From NCBI GenBank assembly GCA_018110825.1, contig JAGBCL010000105.1:124001-188000 (forward strand): a stretch of DNA of 64,000 nt. The letters run 5' to 3'. Shown piece after piece: positions 40,423 to 48,997 of the stretch. This DNA is from Oscillospiraceae bacterium (lineage in GTDB: Bacteria > Bacillota > Clostridia > Oscillospirales > Ruminococcaceae). The position numbers and the translations under genes are program-made. The stretch's first letter is position 1. Each line of letters begins with the position of its first letter. Below the pieces are notes generated by a model. It did not search any database and was not told where the DNA came from. It saw only the letters and a program-made list of their open reading frames with translations.

Positions 40423-40451
40423 TTGACAAGCGTGGAAATTTGGAGTAAAAT
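40423..40451 (+). promoter_or_regulatory. Sigma-A promoter of the choline-binding-repeat protein gene
   Basis: TTGACA, 17 bases, TAAAAT, followed after about 20 bases by GGAGG and the ATG at 40488. Confidence 0.85.
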
Positions 40452-40487
40452 ATATTTAATAACTATATTCACAGGGAGGACTAATAA

Positions 40488-41090
40488 ATGAAAAAATTTA
40501 TCGCAATTGCAAGTTCAGTTATAATGGCTGTAAGTATTGCGACAATAACTGTGTCTGCTGATGAATGGGTTAAAACAGACAGCGGATATGTATATGAATA
40601 CAATGACGGTACAACTGCTGAAAAAGGTTGGTTAACCATTGGTAAAGATAAATACTATATCCAAAAAGATGGTACACGCAAAACAGGGTGGCTTAAAAGC
40701 AGTTCCGCAAAATATTATTTTGGCAAAGATGGTAAAATGTACAAAAGTCGTTGGCTCACATTAAAAGATGGCACAAAATATTATCTTCGTTCAAACGGTA
40801 AAGCTGCAACTGGTATTGTAACAATCGGAAAGGTACAATACAAGTTTGACAAGAATGGTAAGTACTTGGGCGAAAATAATGCATTCGTTCTTAATAAAGA
40901 AACAATGTGTTTACACTCGGACGCTGATTGCAGAGCTGCCAAAAAAATTGATAAAGAAAATTATAGTACTGTTAACATAGGTGATGATGAAATATCAAAT
41001 TATGCTAAAAAAGGTTATTGGTGTTGCGGTGTAAAAGGTTGTAATACTAAAGAATTGAAAAAAGCAATGCCAAAGCCTAAAGAAAAATAA
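40488..41090 (+). CDS. Secreted protein with choline-binding-type (CW) repeats
   Basis: A 200-residue protein: signal peptide MKKFIAIASSVIMAVSIATITVSA (1-24), then four to five repeats of about 20 residues of the cell-wall-binding type ('GWLTIGKDKYYIQKDGTRKTGW', 'KYYFGKDGKMYKSRWL', 'KYYLRSNGKAATG' in part). The C-terminal 70 residues contain five cysteines (CLHSDADC, CCGVKGC), unusual for this family and possibly metal binding or disulphide bonded. No catalytic domain is present. Codons are A+T-rich. It lies directly beyond tRNA-Pro with its own promoter and terminator. Confidence 0.85.
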   Translation: MKKFIAIASSVIMAVSIATITVSADEWVKTDSGYVYEYNDGTTAEKGWLTIGKDKYYIQKDGTRKTGWLKSSSAKYYFGKDGKMYKSRWLTLKDGTKYYLRSNGKAATGIVTIGKVQYKFDKNGKYLGENNAFVLNKETMCLHSDADCRAAKKIDKENYSTVNIGDDEISNYAKKGYWCCGVKGCNTKELKKAMPKPKEK

Positions 41091-41094
41091 TATT

Positions 41095-41118
41095 AAAGCC
41101 CACACCCGTGGGCTTTTT
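41095..41118 (+). terminator. Terminator after the CW-repeat protein
   Basis: AAAGCCCAC pairs perfectly with GTGGGCTTT around 4 bases, followed by TTTCTTTT. Confidence 0.92.
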
Positions 41119-41179
41119 CTTTTGCCTGTAATTGTCCAACCTCTCCTCTGCATAGACTTGCAGAAAGGAGTGATTTTGT

Positions 41180-43279
41180 ATGGGCAACGGTCACGGCGGT
41201 GACTTTATTATTGAGAGGGGCGGCGAAAAGGTTATTGCGCTTGCGGGCAACCCCAATGTAGGCAAATCCACGGTTTTCAATGCTCTTACGGGTATGAAGC
41301 AGCACACGGGCAACTGGACGGGCAAGACGGTGCAGAATGCGCAGGGACGCTGTTCACGGGGCGGCACGGACTACGTTATTGTTGATATCCCCGGGACGTA
41401 CTCCCTTATCCCTCATTCCGCTGAGGAGGAAGCGGCGAGGGACTTCATATGCTTCGGCAGCCCCGATGCGGTTGCGGTGGTTTGTGATGCGACCTGTCTT
41501 GAACGTAATCTCAATCTTGCTTTGCAGATTATTGAGGTTACGCCGAAGGTGGTGCTTTGCGTCAACCTTATGGACGAGGCTGAGAAAAAGAAGATACGAA
41601 TTGACACGACTAAGCTGTCTGAAATGCTTGGAGTAGCTGTCTGTACGGCTTCCGCCCGTGATGGCAAGGGCATTGAACAGCTTATGGATTTGCTTCCCGA
41701 AGCTATGGGAAAACAGCTTGCCGAAAAGCCTTGTGTGGAGTACCCTGAGGAGATTGAAAAGGCTTTGGGAAAAGTTACTCCGATACTGGAAAAGCTTTCG
41801 GGGGGAACGCTTCCCTGCCGCTGGCTTGCTTTGAAACTGCTGGAAAACAACGAGGCTGACGCTTCACAGCTTGCACTTTTTATGGGGCGGGAAATTGCTG
41901 AAAATGACGAACTGATTGACGCGGTTTCGGCGGCACGGATTTTCCTTTCGGGTCACGGCATCAACGAAGAAAAGCTGTCCGATATTGTCACGGCGGCTTA
42001 TGTAAGACGTGGTGAGGAAATTGCGGAAAATTGCGTGACCTTTGAAAAAGAAAATTACTACGACCGTGACAGGCGGATTGACAAGGTGCTGACCCACAGG
42101 ATATGGGGCGTACCAATTATGATTCTGCTTCTGCTGGGAATTTTCTGGGTGACGGTTGAGGGGGCAAACTACCCGTCGGCACTGTTGTCGAAGGGGTTAT
42201 TCGCACTTGGAGACAGACTTTCGGAGGGGCTTATTTTTATGGGTGTACCCGAATGGCTGAGGAGTATGCTTATTGACGGGGTGTACCGTGTACTTGCGTG
42301 GGTTGTTTCGGTAATGCTTCCGCCGATGGCGATTTTCTTTCCGCTTTTTACGTTGCTGGAGGATGTTGGCTACCTGCCACGAATTGCTTTTAACCTTGAC
42401 AAGGGCTTCAAATGTGCAGGTACATGCGGCAAGCAGGCACTTACTATGGCAATGGGTTTCGGCTGCAACGCTGTAGGGGTAACTGGATGCAGAATTATCG
42501 ACTCACCGAGAGAAAGGCTTATCGCAATTCTGACAAATGTGTTTGTACCCTGCAATGGGCGATTTCCGACACTTATTGCAATAATAACAATGTTTCTCGC
42601 GGCAGGGGGAGGACTTCTCCAAAGCTTTACGGGCGTTGCAATTCTTACTGGGGTAATCGTGCTTGGTGTGCTTCTGACATTTGCGGTATCAAAGCTTCTT
42701 TCGGTGACGCTTTTAAAGGGTGTACCGTCCTCGTTTACGCTGGAGTTGCCGCCATATCGCAGACCTCAGATTGGAAAGGTTATTGTTCGTTCAATTCTTG
42801 ACCGTACGGTTTTCGTGCTGGGACGTGCGGTTGCTGTTGCGGCACCTGCAGGGTTGCTGATATGGATTCTGGGCACTGTGCAAATCGGTGACATATCCCT
42901 GCTTATGCACTGTGCAGATTTCCTCGACCCCTTTGCACAATTTATCGGACTTGACGGAGTAATTCTGCTTGCGTTCATTCTGGGATTTCCAGCGAATGAA
43001 ATCGTAGTACCCATAATGCTTATGGCTTACACCGCTTCGGGCACGCTTGTGGAATACGAAAACCTTGCTTCACTGAAAGCAATTCTTGTTGAAAACGGCT
43101 GGACGGTTTCAACGGCAGTATGTACAATGATTTTCATGCTTTGCCATTTTCCTTGTTCAACAACCTGCCTGACAATAAAGAAGGAAACGGGTACATTCAA
43201 ATGGATGCTTCTTGCGGCGGCAATGCCGACAGTCATCGGCATTGTGCTATGTGCAATTGTATCGGCAATTTTAACGTAA
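41180..43279 (+). CDS. feoB: Ferrous iron transport protein B
   Basis: This 699-residue transporter imports Fe2+ across the cytoplasmic membrane. The N-terminal GTPase shows G1 'ALAGNPNVGKSTVFNALTG', G3 'DIPGTYS' and G4 'NLMDE'. The membrane part (about 310-699) has the gate motifs 'GFGCNAVGVTGCRI' and 'FVPCNGRFPTLI'. The start follows AAAGGAG. No feoA gene accompanies it, and the 17-residue glycine-rich N-terminus (GNGHGGDF) is too short to be a fused FeoA domain; FeoA may be elsewhere. Confidence 0.95.
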   Translation: MGNGHGGDFIIERGGEKVIALAGNPNVGKSTVFNALTGMKQHTGNWTGKTVQNAQGRCSRGGTDYVIVDIPGTYSLIPHSAEEEAARDFICFGSPDAVAVVCDATCLERNLNLALQIIEVTPKVVLCVNLMDEAEKKKIRIDTTKLSEMLGVAVCTASARDGKGIEQLMDLLPEAMGKQLAEKPCVEYPEEIEKALGKVTPILEKLSGGTLPCRWLALKLLENNEADASQLALFMGREIAENDELIDAVSAARIFLSGHGINEEKLSDIVTAAYVRRGEEIAENCVTFEKENYYDRDRRIDKVLTHRIWGVPIMILLLLGIFWVTVEGANYPSALLSKGLFALGDRLSEGLIFMGVPEWLRSMLIDGVYRVLAWVVSVMLPPMAIFFPLFTLLEDVGYLPRIAFNLDKGFKCAGTCGKQALTMAMGFGCNAVGVTGCRIIDSPRERLIAILTNVFVPCNGRFPTLIAIITMFLAAGGGLLQSFTGVAILTGVIVLGVLLTFAVSKLLSVTLLKGVPSSFTLELPPYRRPQIGKVIVRSILDRTVFVLGRAVAVAAPAGLLIWILGTVQIGDISLLMHCADFLDPFAQFIGLDGVILLAFILGFPANEIVVPIMLMAYTASGTLVEYENLASLKAILVENGWTVSTAVCTMIFMLCHFPCSTTCLTIKKETGTFKWMLLAAAMPTVIGIVLCAIVSAILT

Positions 43280-43324
43280 AAACCGTTATTAATAAATAAT
43301 TAACTAAAATGTCTGTAATACACC

Positions 43325-43353
43325 TTGAAAAAATCCTCAGTTTGGTATATAAT
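43325..43353 (+). promoter_or_regulatory. Promoter of the second PP2C gene
   Basis: TTGAAA, 17 bases, TATAAT; the AAGGAG and start codon follow after about 35 bases. Confidence 0.78.
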
Positions 43354-43400
43354 GTACAATTATAACTGTAATAAATACCAAAATGGAAGGAGTGACGGGA

Positions 43401-44156
43401 GTGTTCTATTGCTGCGGAATAACCGATACGGGAAGAGTACGTGACCATAATGAAGATGCTTTTCTGATTAATCATCTTGTTATGTCGTCCGCTGAGCTGG
43501 AAAGCAATGCGAAGGCTCCTATGGTTGCGGCAGTTGCCGACGGCGTCGGGGGAGAATCTTCCGGCGAAGTTGCATCACGTCTTGCACTTCAGCTCCTTTC
43601 CGATATGAAACCGTCACCAAAAACGGATTACGAGAAGAAGATAATGTCCATTCATCGTTCGCTTCAGAGGCACGGTATTTTGCACAAATCCGAAAATATG
43701 CAGACAACTCTTTGCGCACTGGTTGTCGAAGAAAGCGGAAGAACATTATTTATAAATGTTGGCGATTCACGTCTGTATCTGTACAGAGGCGGTAAAATCA
43801 AACAGCTTTCCCGTGACCAGTCCCTTGTTCAGATGCTTTACGAGCAGGGGCACATAACCAGCGAGCAGAAGATAAATCATTCTCAGAAAAATGTAATTTT
43901 TCCCGTTCTCGGAAGCCTTTCGGATGACCCTAAGCCTCAGATTGCGGAAATTGACGGCGGACTTGTTCACGGTGATATCGTTGTTATCTGCAGCGACGGA
44001 CTTTCCGATAAGCTTACCAACGGCGATTTTGAAAGCATACTTGCCCAGCCGAAAAAGCTCCCGAAGCGTCTGGCGGATATGGTTAATCTCGCCCTCGACA
44101 ACGGAAGCCGTGATAATGTTACTGTGGTGGGGATTACTTGTTTTTCAGATGAATAA
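43401..44156 (+). CDS. PP2C-family Ser/Thr protein phosphatase, second copy
   Basis: Start at GTG 43401, 8 bases after AAGGAG; the ATG at 43383 would place that site inside the gene. The product has 251 residues with the PP2C motifs 'RVRDHNEDAF', 'AAVADGVGGESSGEVAS', 'TTLCALVVE', 'NVGDSRLYLYRGG', 'SRDQSL', 'VICSDGLSDKL' and 'GSRDNVTVVGI'. It resembles PrpC/Stp more than the copy at 18734 does. No kinase gene is adjacent, and it stands alone behind its own promoter, converging with spoVAC. Confidence 0.92.
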   Translation: MFYCCGITDTGRVRDHNEDAFLINHLVMSSAELESNAKAPMVAAVADGVGGESSGEVASRLALQLLSDMKPSPKTDYEKKIMSIHRSLQRHGILHKSENMQTTLCALVVEESGRTLFINVGDSRLYLYRGGKIKQLSRDQSLVQMLYEQGHITSEQKINHSQKNVIFPVLGSLSDDPKPQIAEIDGGLVHGDIVVICSDGLSDKLTNGDFESILAQPKKLPKRLADMVNLALDNGSRDNVTVVGITCFSDE

Positions 44157-44158
44157 AG

Positions 44159-44599
44159 CTATCTGAGGAACAGATAATAAATTAACCCGTAAACAACTGA
44201 AGCGGCTGTGCCGTAAAGAATTACGGGGCCTGCAATTGCAAATATCTTTGCTCCGACTCCGAGGATAAATCCTTCTGCCTTGAATTCAAGAGCAGGTGAG
44301 GCAACTGCATTAGCAAAGCCGGTAATAGGCACAAGAGTTCCTGCGCCGGCATGCTTGGCAATTTTTTCGTAAATACCCAATCCGGTCAGCAGAGCACTGA
44401 GAAACACAAGAGTTACTGATGTCCAGGCTGCTGCGGATTTTTCGTCAAATCCGAAATAGGAATAGATGTCGAGAAGCCCCTGACCGATTGAACATATTAA
44501 ACCGCCGATTAAAAAAGCCTTGAGAATATCGGTACGGCTTTTTGAGTTCGGCGATATTTTTTTTACCATGCTGTCATACTGCTGTTTTGAGATGCTCAT
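44159..44599 (-). CDS. spoVAC: Stage V sporulation protein AC
   Basis: A 146-residue membrane protein with 'SALLTGLGIYEKIAKHAGAGTLVPITGFANAVASPALEFKAEG' (conserved SpoVAC core), 'GAKIFAIAGPVI', and three to four membrane segments. SpoVAC is part of the channel that moves dipicolinic acid and has mechanosensitive properties. The usual partners spoVAD and spoVAEb are not next to it. GAAGGTGG lies ahead of the ATG. Confidence 0.9.
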   Translation of the reverse strand: MSISKQQYDSMVKKISPNSKSRTDILKAFLIGGLICSIGQGLLDIYSYFGFDEKSAAAWTSVTLVFLSALLTGLGIYEKIAKHAGAGTLVPITGFANAVASPALEFKAEGFILGVGAKIFAIAGPVILYGTAASVVYGLIYYLFLR

Positions 44600-44668
44600 A
44601 TTCCACCTTCTTTCTGTTAAGGTATTTTTTGCAGCAGAGGATATTTTTATACACGAAAGGTTGATTTT

Positions 44669-45148
44669 ATGCTGAAAAATATATTATCGGGAAGCGATTG
44701 TGCAAGCTGCAGAATATGCTGTATTTTCGATAAGTATGACATATGGGAAACTCCCGTGCTTGATGAAAGGCTCAAGGCAATGGTTGAGGAAAAATTCCCT
44801 GAGGTTGCTTTTGTGCAAAAGGGAAGCGGATGGATTTTCCGCATGGAGGAATCGGAGGATGAACTTTATTATTGTCCGATGCTTGACCACAATACGGGAT
44901 GCAGGCTTAAAGATGACAAGCCTTTTGATTGCCGCATATGGCCATACCGTATAATGGAGCTGGGCGGAAAAAGAGTGATATCAATGGCTTCAATCTGTCC
45001 GACAATGTATAACAAGCCACTGAAGGATTTGTGCGGGGAGCTTGAAAGAAACGGTCTTGCAGAGAAAATTTTTGCTCATGCAGACGCTTATCCCGAAATT
45101 GTAAAACCGTATGAAAACGGATATCCGATTCTGGTTGTTGAAAAATAA
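44669..45148 (+). CDS. YkgJ-family cysteine cluster protein
   Basis: A 159-residue soluble protein. The N-terminal 'SDCASCRICC' and later 'YYCPMLDHNTGCRL', 'KPFDCRIWPYR' and 'SICPTM' form the CxxCxxCC...C...C pattern of the YkgJ/UPF0153 family, thought to bind zinc or an iron-sulphur cluster. Its role is unknown. It is next to the rnf operon but on the opposite strand, with a terminator between them. Confidence 0.85.
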   Translation: MLKNILSGSDCASCRICCIFDKYDIWETPVLDERLKAMVEEKFPEVAFVQKGSGWIFRMEESEDELYYCPMLDHNTGCRLKDDKPFDCRIWPYRIMELGGKRVISMASICPTMYNKPLKDLCGELERNGLAEKIFAHADAYPEIVKPYENGYPILVVEK

Positions 45149-45152
45149 AGCA

Positions 45153-45181
45153 AGGGTACCAAGCATATTGCCTGGTACCCT
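45153..45181. terminator. Bidirectional terminator between the YkgJ gene and the rnf operon
   Basis: AGGGTACCA pairs perfectly with TGGTACCCT around 11 bases, after the YkgJ stop codon and 38 bases past the rnfB stop codon. Confidence 0.8.
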
Positions 45182-45218
45182 GTGTTTATTATGGAGCAAA
45201 ACACTTTCGAAAAATGTT

Positions 45219-46022
45219 TTAATCGTAAATCATATCACACTTGCGTATTGCCTTTGTTGGACAAGCATCTGCACACGCACCGCAGGCGTTGCAGAGGGTG
45301 TAGTCAATTCTCGCAAGGTTGTTTTCAACGTGGATTGCACCTTGCGTACACTTCTTTTCGCAAAGCTTACAGCCGATACAGCCGCTTGAACAGTTGGAGC
45401 GAACAATCTTGCCGATTTCCGTTGAGGAACAGCATACGTCGATTTTCTTGTCGATATCACGAAGCACGATAATATTGTTCGGACAAGCCTTCATACACAT
45501 TCCGCAGCCTATACACTTGGATTTGTCAATTCGTGCAAGGCCGTCCCTGATGATGATACCGCCTTCTGTGCAGACAGCCGCACAGTCACCGAAACCGAGA
45601 CAGCCGTGCGTACAGATTTCGGAGCCGTTGTAGAAACGGTTTGCCGCCTTGCAGGACTGAACACCCTGGAATATGTATTTGGACTTTGTAGCGTTGCAGT
45701 CGCCGTTACAGAGGACAACCGCAACCTGCGGCATAACCTCGCCTGCTTCTTTACCCATAATAGCGGCGATTTTCTTCACGCAGTCGTTGCCGCCGGGCTT
45801 ACACATATTAAGCTCAGCGCCGCTGTTTACGATTGCGTTTGCGTAGTCGGAGCAACCAGAAAATCCGCAGGCACCGCAGTTTACCTGAGGGAGTGCCTCG
45901 CTGATTGCTTCAACACGCTCGTCAACCTTGACCTCGAAAATTTTGGAGCATACCGTCAGCAGAATTCCTGCCGCAAGACCGATTGCCGCAAATACCAGCA
46001 TCGGTAAAATGTATGTGGTCAT
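45219..46022 (-). CDS. rnfB: Rnf complex subunit B (ferredoxin-like)
   Basis: This 267-residue subunit accepts electrons from reduced ferredoxin. One N-terminal membrane helix (about 5-27) is followed by the cluster motif 'NCGACGFSGC' and a series of ferredoxin motifs: 'CIGCGMCMKACP', 'CIGCKLCEKKC' and 'CNACGACADACP', plus 'CLGFGDCAAVC'. This gives room for at least four 4Fe-4S clusters. It is the last gene of the apbE-nusGII-Gx-rnfCDGEAB operon. Confidence 0.96.
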   Translation of the reverse strand: MTTYILPMLVFAAIGLAAGILLTVCSKIFEVKVDERVEAISEALPQVNCGACGFSGCSDYANAIVNSGAELNMCKPGGNDCVKKIAAIMGKEAGEVMPQVAVVLCNGDCNATKSKYIFQGVQSCKAANRFYNGSEICTHGCLGFGDCAAVCTEGGIIIRDGLARIDKSKCIGCGMCMKACPNNIIVLRDIDKKIDVCCSSTEIGKIVRSNCSSGCIGCKLCEKKCTQGAIHVENNLARIDYTLCNACGACADACPTKAIRKCDMIYD

Positions 46023-46046
46023 AACAATTCGTTCCTTTCCTTTGGA

Positions 46047-46625
46047 TTAACCGAAAAGTCCCGAGAAGCCCATAAAGCTTACCGACACGATTGAAGCGGC
46101 GATAAGTGTTGATGGGATACCCTTGAAGGTTTCGGGAATATCGGAGCTGTTCACTCTTGAACGTACACCGCTGAAGATTACGAGTGCAATTGTAAAGCCA
46201 AGACCTGCACCGAGAGCGTTTACGATTGACTGGAGCATATTGTAGCTGTTGTCGATGTTGAGAATTGTAACACCCAGCACCGCACAGTTTGTTGTAATAA
46301 GCGGCAGATACACGCCAAGTGCGTTGTACAGGGAAGGAACTTTCTTTTTCAGAATCATTTCAACCAGCTGTACAAACAAAGCGATGATAAGGATAAAGGC
46401 GATTGTTTTCAGATATTCAAGTCCCATAGGAACGAGAATGAGCGAGTAGATGAGGGTTGTGCAGATAGTTGCGCAGACCATTACGAAGGTTACTGCCGCA
46501 CCCATACCAACGGCACTGTCAAGCTTTTTCGACACGCCCAGGAACGGACAGATACCCATGAACTTCGACAGTACGAAGTTGTCAACAAGCATTGCACTAA
46601 GCAGGATTACAAGTAATTCTTTCAT
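46047..46625 (-). CDS. rnfA: Rnf complex subunit A
   Basis: A 192-residue membrane subunit with six helices and the conserved segments 'VDNFVLSKFMGICPFLGVSK' and 'TNCAVLGVTI', each with a cysteine that in related complexes ligates an intramembrane iron-sulphur cluster shared with RnfE. Its ATG overlaps the rnfE stop codon by one base. Confidence 0.96.
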   Translation of the reverse strand: MKELLVILLSAMLVDNFVLSKFMGICPFLGVSKKLDSAVGMGAAVTFVMVCATICTTLIYSLILVPMGLEYLKTIAFILIIALFVQLVEMILKKKVPSLYNALGVYLPLITTNCAVLGVTILNIDNSYNMLQSIVNALGAGLGFTIALVIFSGVRSRVNSSDIPETFKGIPSTLIAASIVSVSFMGFSGLFG

Positions 46626-47314
46626 TATTCGTTACCCTCCTTGCAAGCTAATTCTTTGTTGAATGTAGGACAATTTTTTGCATTAGGACAAGCCGCACAG
46701 CCGATTTCCTGAGGTGGCTTCTTGTTTGCAAGCTTGTTTACAAGAGCAATGATTACGCCCAGTGTAAAGAAGCCGCCTGCGGGCATGATGAACAGTGTCA
46801 TTGTTGAAGGCAGGTGCAAATCCAAGCCCATCCACTGACCTGTGCCGAGGATTTCACGGATTGTACCCATTGTGAAAAGCGCAAGGGTAAATCCAAGACC
46901 CATTCCCAGACCGTCGAGTGCGGATTTCAGCACATTGTTCTTTGAAGCGAAAGCTTCCGCACGACCGAGAATGATACAGTTAACTGTGATAAGTGAAAGG
47001 AACAGACCAAGGCTGTCGTAAAGTGCAGGAATGTAACCTTTCAGGATTAATTCGATAAGTGTTACGAAGCTTGCGATTACAACGATGAAGCAAGGCAGAC
47101 GTACAGCTTTCGGAATAATATTTTTCAGCAGGGAAATTGCAATGTTGGAGCAAACAAGAACGAAGGTTGTTGCAAGTCCCATACCGATACCGTTGGAAGC
47201 CATTGTAGTAACGGCAAGTGTCGGACACATACCGAGGAGAGTTACAAGAGTAGGGTTTTCCTTTATGATACCCTTGGTAAGCTCATAAAGATTGCCTTTT
47301 TTCTGTTCAGCCAT
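46625..47314 (-). CDS. rnfE: Rnf complex subunit E
   Basis: A 229-residue membrane subunit homologous to RnfA, with 'GMCPTLAVTT' and 'TVNCIILGRAEAFA' holding the paired cysteines. An extra C-terminal tail (about 197-229) carries 'IGCAACPNAKNCPTF', a four-cysteine group that could bind another cluster. The start overlaps the rnfG stop codon by one base. Confidence 0.95.
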   Translation of the reverse strand: MAEQKKGNLYELTKGIIKENPTLVTLLGMCPTLAVTTMASNGIGMGLATTFVLVCSNIAISLLKNIIPKAVRLPCFIVVIASFVTLIELILKGYIPALYDSLGLFLSLITVNCIILGRAEAFASKNNVLKSALDGLGMGLGFTLALFTMGTIREILGTGQWMGLDLHLPSTMTLFIMPAGGFFTLGVIIALVNKLANKKPPQEIGCAACPNAKNCPTFNKELACKEGNE

Positions 47315-47967
47315 TACTCAGCGCCTCCTTCCATCTGATTATATGCCGCAAGTGCGGTTTTAACAGCGTCATACATACCCTTGGAGGAGAATGTTGCACC
47401 TGTTACAGTGTCAAGAGTGAAGTTTACGCTGCTGTTTGTATCAGTAAGTTCCTGCTCACGTTTAAGAGATTGTATTTCAGCACGGCTGCCCCAAACGGAT
47501 TTCGCTTTCACTGGTTCGCCGCTGTCTGTTTCAATTGTCTGTTCGTAGGTTACACCGCTGAATTGGTTGAGGAAGTCTGTATTTTGCACCTTAGTACCAA
47601 GACCCGGAGTTTCACCGATTGTCATTATCGATACACCCTTTACAGTGCCGTTTTCGTCAAGTCCCACAAGGACATGAAGTCCGCCCTTTGAGTAGCCGTC
47701 AGCGGTAATTTCAAAAGCTGTATATTTTCCGTCGGAGAGAATTGAAGTTACACCATCATAAGTGCGGACTGTTCCGTCGTCATTGAGAAGCATTTCAAAA
47801 TCCTCGAAATGTCCGTAAACTTCAGTAAGACCCGTCTGGAGTTTATCTGTAATAATGCCTGTTGTGTCAACGTAGGTTGCCTCGTAAGCCGCAACAAGAA
47901 GTCCGCAGGTGATAAGGCAAATCAGTGTAAGCACAAGAGGCGGCTTGATTTTTTCTTTAAAAAACAT
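47314..47967 (-). CDS. rnfG: Rnf complex subunit G (covalent FMN protein)
   Basis: The ATG at 47967 opens MFFKEKIKPPL, giving 217 residues; AAAGGAA is about 12 bases upstream. One N-terminal membrane helix precedes an FMN-binding domain ending in 'DTVTGATFSSKGMYDAV', whose threonine is the ApbE attachment site. The gene follows rnfD by 7 bases. The ApbE transferase that would flavinylate it is encoded in the same operon. Confidence 0.94.
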   Translation of the reverse strand: MFFKEKIKPPLVLTLICLITCGLLVAAYEATYVDTTGIITDKLQTGLTEVYGHFEDFEMLLNDDGTVRTYDGVTSILSDGKYTAFEITADGYSKGGLHVLVGLDENGTVKGVSIMTIGETPGLGTKVQNTDFLNQFSGVTYEQTIETDSGEPVKAKSVWGSRAEIQSLKREQELTDTNSSVNFTLDTVTGATFSSKGMYDAVKTALAAYNQMEGGAE

Positions 47968-47974
47968 ACTGCGG

Positions 47975-48973
47975 TCATTCCTTTCCTTCAGATTTTGCAG
48001 GCTTTTCGGGCATCTTTGCACCGAAAGGCTTTGTAAGTGTAAGCTTGTCGATGTAAGGTGTAAGCAGATTCATAAGAAGAATTGCAAAGGAAACACCTTC
48101 AGGGAAGCTGCCGAAATTACGGATTATAAAGGTCATAAGTCCGCAGCCGATGCCGAAAATGATTTTTCCCTTTGTTGTAACGGGAGTTGTTGCGTAGTCG
48201 GTTGCCATGAAGAATGCACCGATAAGCAGACCGCCTGCAAGAATACCATAAACAGTTTCAACAGCACTGCCTGTATAGATAAATGTCAGCAGAGCAAATG
48301 AACCGATGAAAGCAACAGGAGTTGCCGCAGATATAATTTTTGTTATGATAAGGAATATACCGCCTGCGATGAGGGCAATTGCACAGGTTTCACCGATACA
48401 GCCGCCAGTTTCGCCCCAGAGCATTTCACCCAGTGTGAATGGTGCCATTTTGTATTCAGCACCGCCTTCGCTGTAGTTGAGCCAGCTTGCTGTGAGAGGG
48501 GTCGCACCCGTTGTTACGTCTACAACATCGGTGTACCAATAAGGAACAACCCAGGTTGTCATACTGTCGGCAAATGACAGCATAAGAACAACTCTTGCCG
48601 CAATTGCAGGATTGGCAAAGTTCTGACCTATGCCGCCGAAAAGCTGTTTTACAATTACAATAGCAATGAAGCTGCCGATTACGGCAATGTAAAGCGGAGT
48701 TGTAGCAGGCAGGTTCATACCGAGAAGCAGACCCGTTACAACAGCGGAAAGGTCTGAAACTGTCTGTTCACGCTTCATTATTTTTCTTGAAAGTGCTTCG
48801 AAAACAACGCAGGAAATCACGCAGACCGCAAACACAGCCGCTGCACTCGGCCCGAAGAAAACACATCCTGCAACTGCTGATGGCAGAAGTGCAATGATAA
48901 CCAGCAGCATGATTCTCGCCGTTGACATTGATGTGGCACGGTGCGGTGACGGCGATACAAATAATCCGTTCAT
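47975..48973 (-). CDS. rnfD: Rnf complex subunit D (covalent FMN membrane protein)
   Basis: A 332-residue membrane subunit with about nine helices. It begins 'MNGLFVSPSPHRATSMSTARIM' in part and carries the flavinylation motif 'DVTTGATPLTASW'. RnfD conducts electrons and contributes to cation pumping. Typical length. Confidence 0.95.
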   Translation of the reverse strand: MNGLFVSPSPHRATSMSTARIMLLVIIALLPSAVAGCVFFGPSAAAVFAVCVISCVVFEALSRKIMKREQTVSDLSAVVTGLLLGMNLPATTPLYIAVIGSFIAIVIVKQLFGGIGQNFANPAIAARVVLMLSFADSMTTWVVPYWYTDVVDVTTGATPLTASWLNYSEGGAEYKMAPFTLGEMLWGETGGCIGETCAIALIAGGIFLIITKIISAATPVAFIGSFALLTFIYTGSAVETVYGILAGGLLIGAFFMATDYATTPVTTKGKIIFGIGCGLMTFIIRNFGSFPEGVSFAILLMNLLTPYIDKLTLTKPFGAKMPEKPAKSEGKE

Positions 48974-48997
48974 ATAATCAGTTCCTTTATGTAAAAT

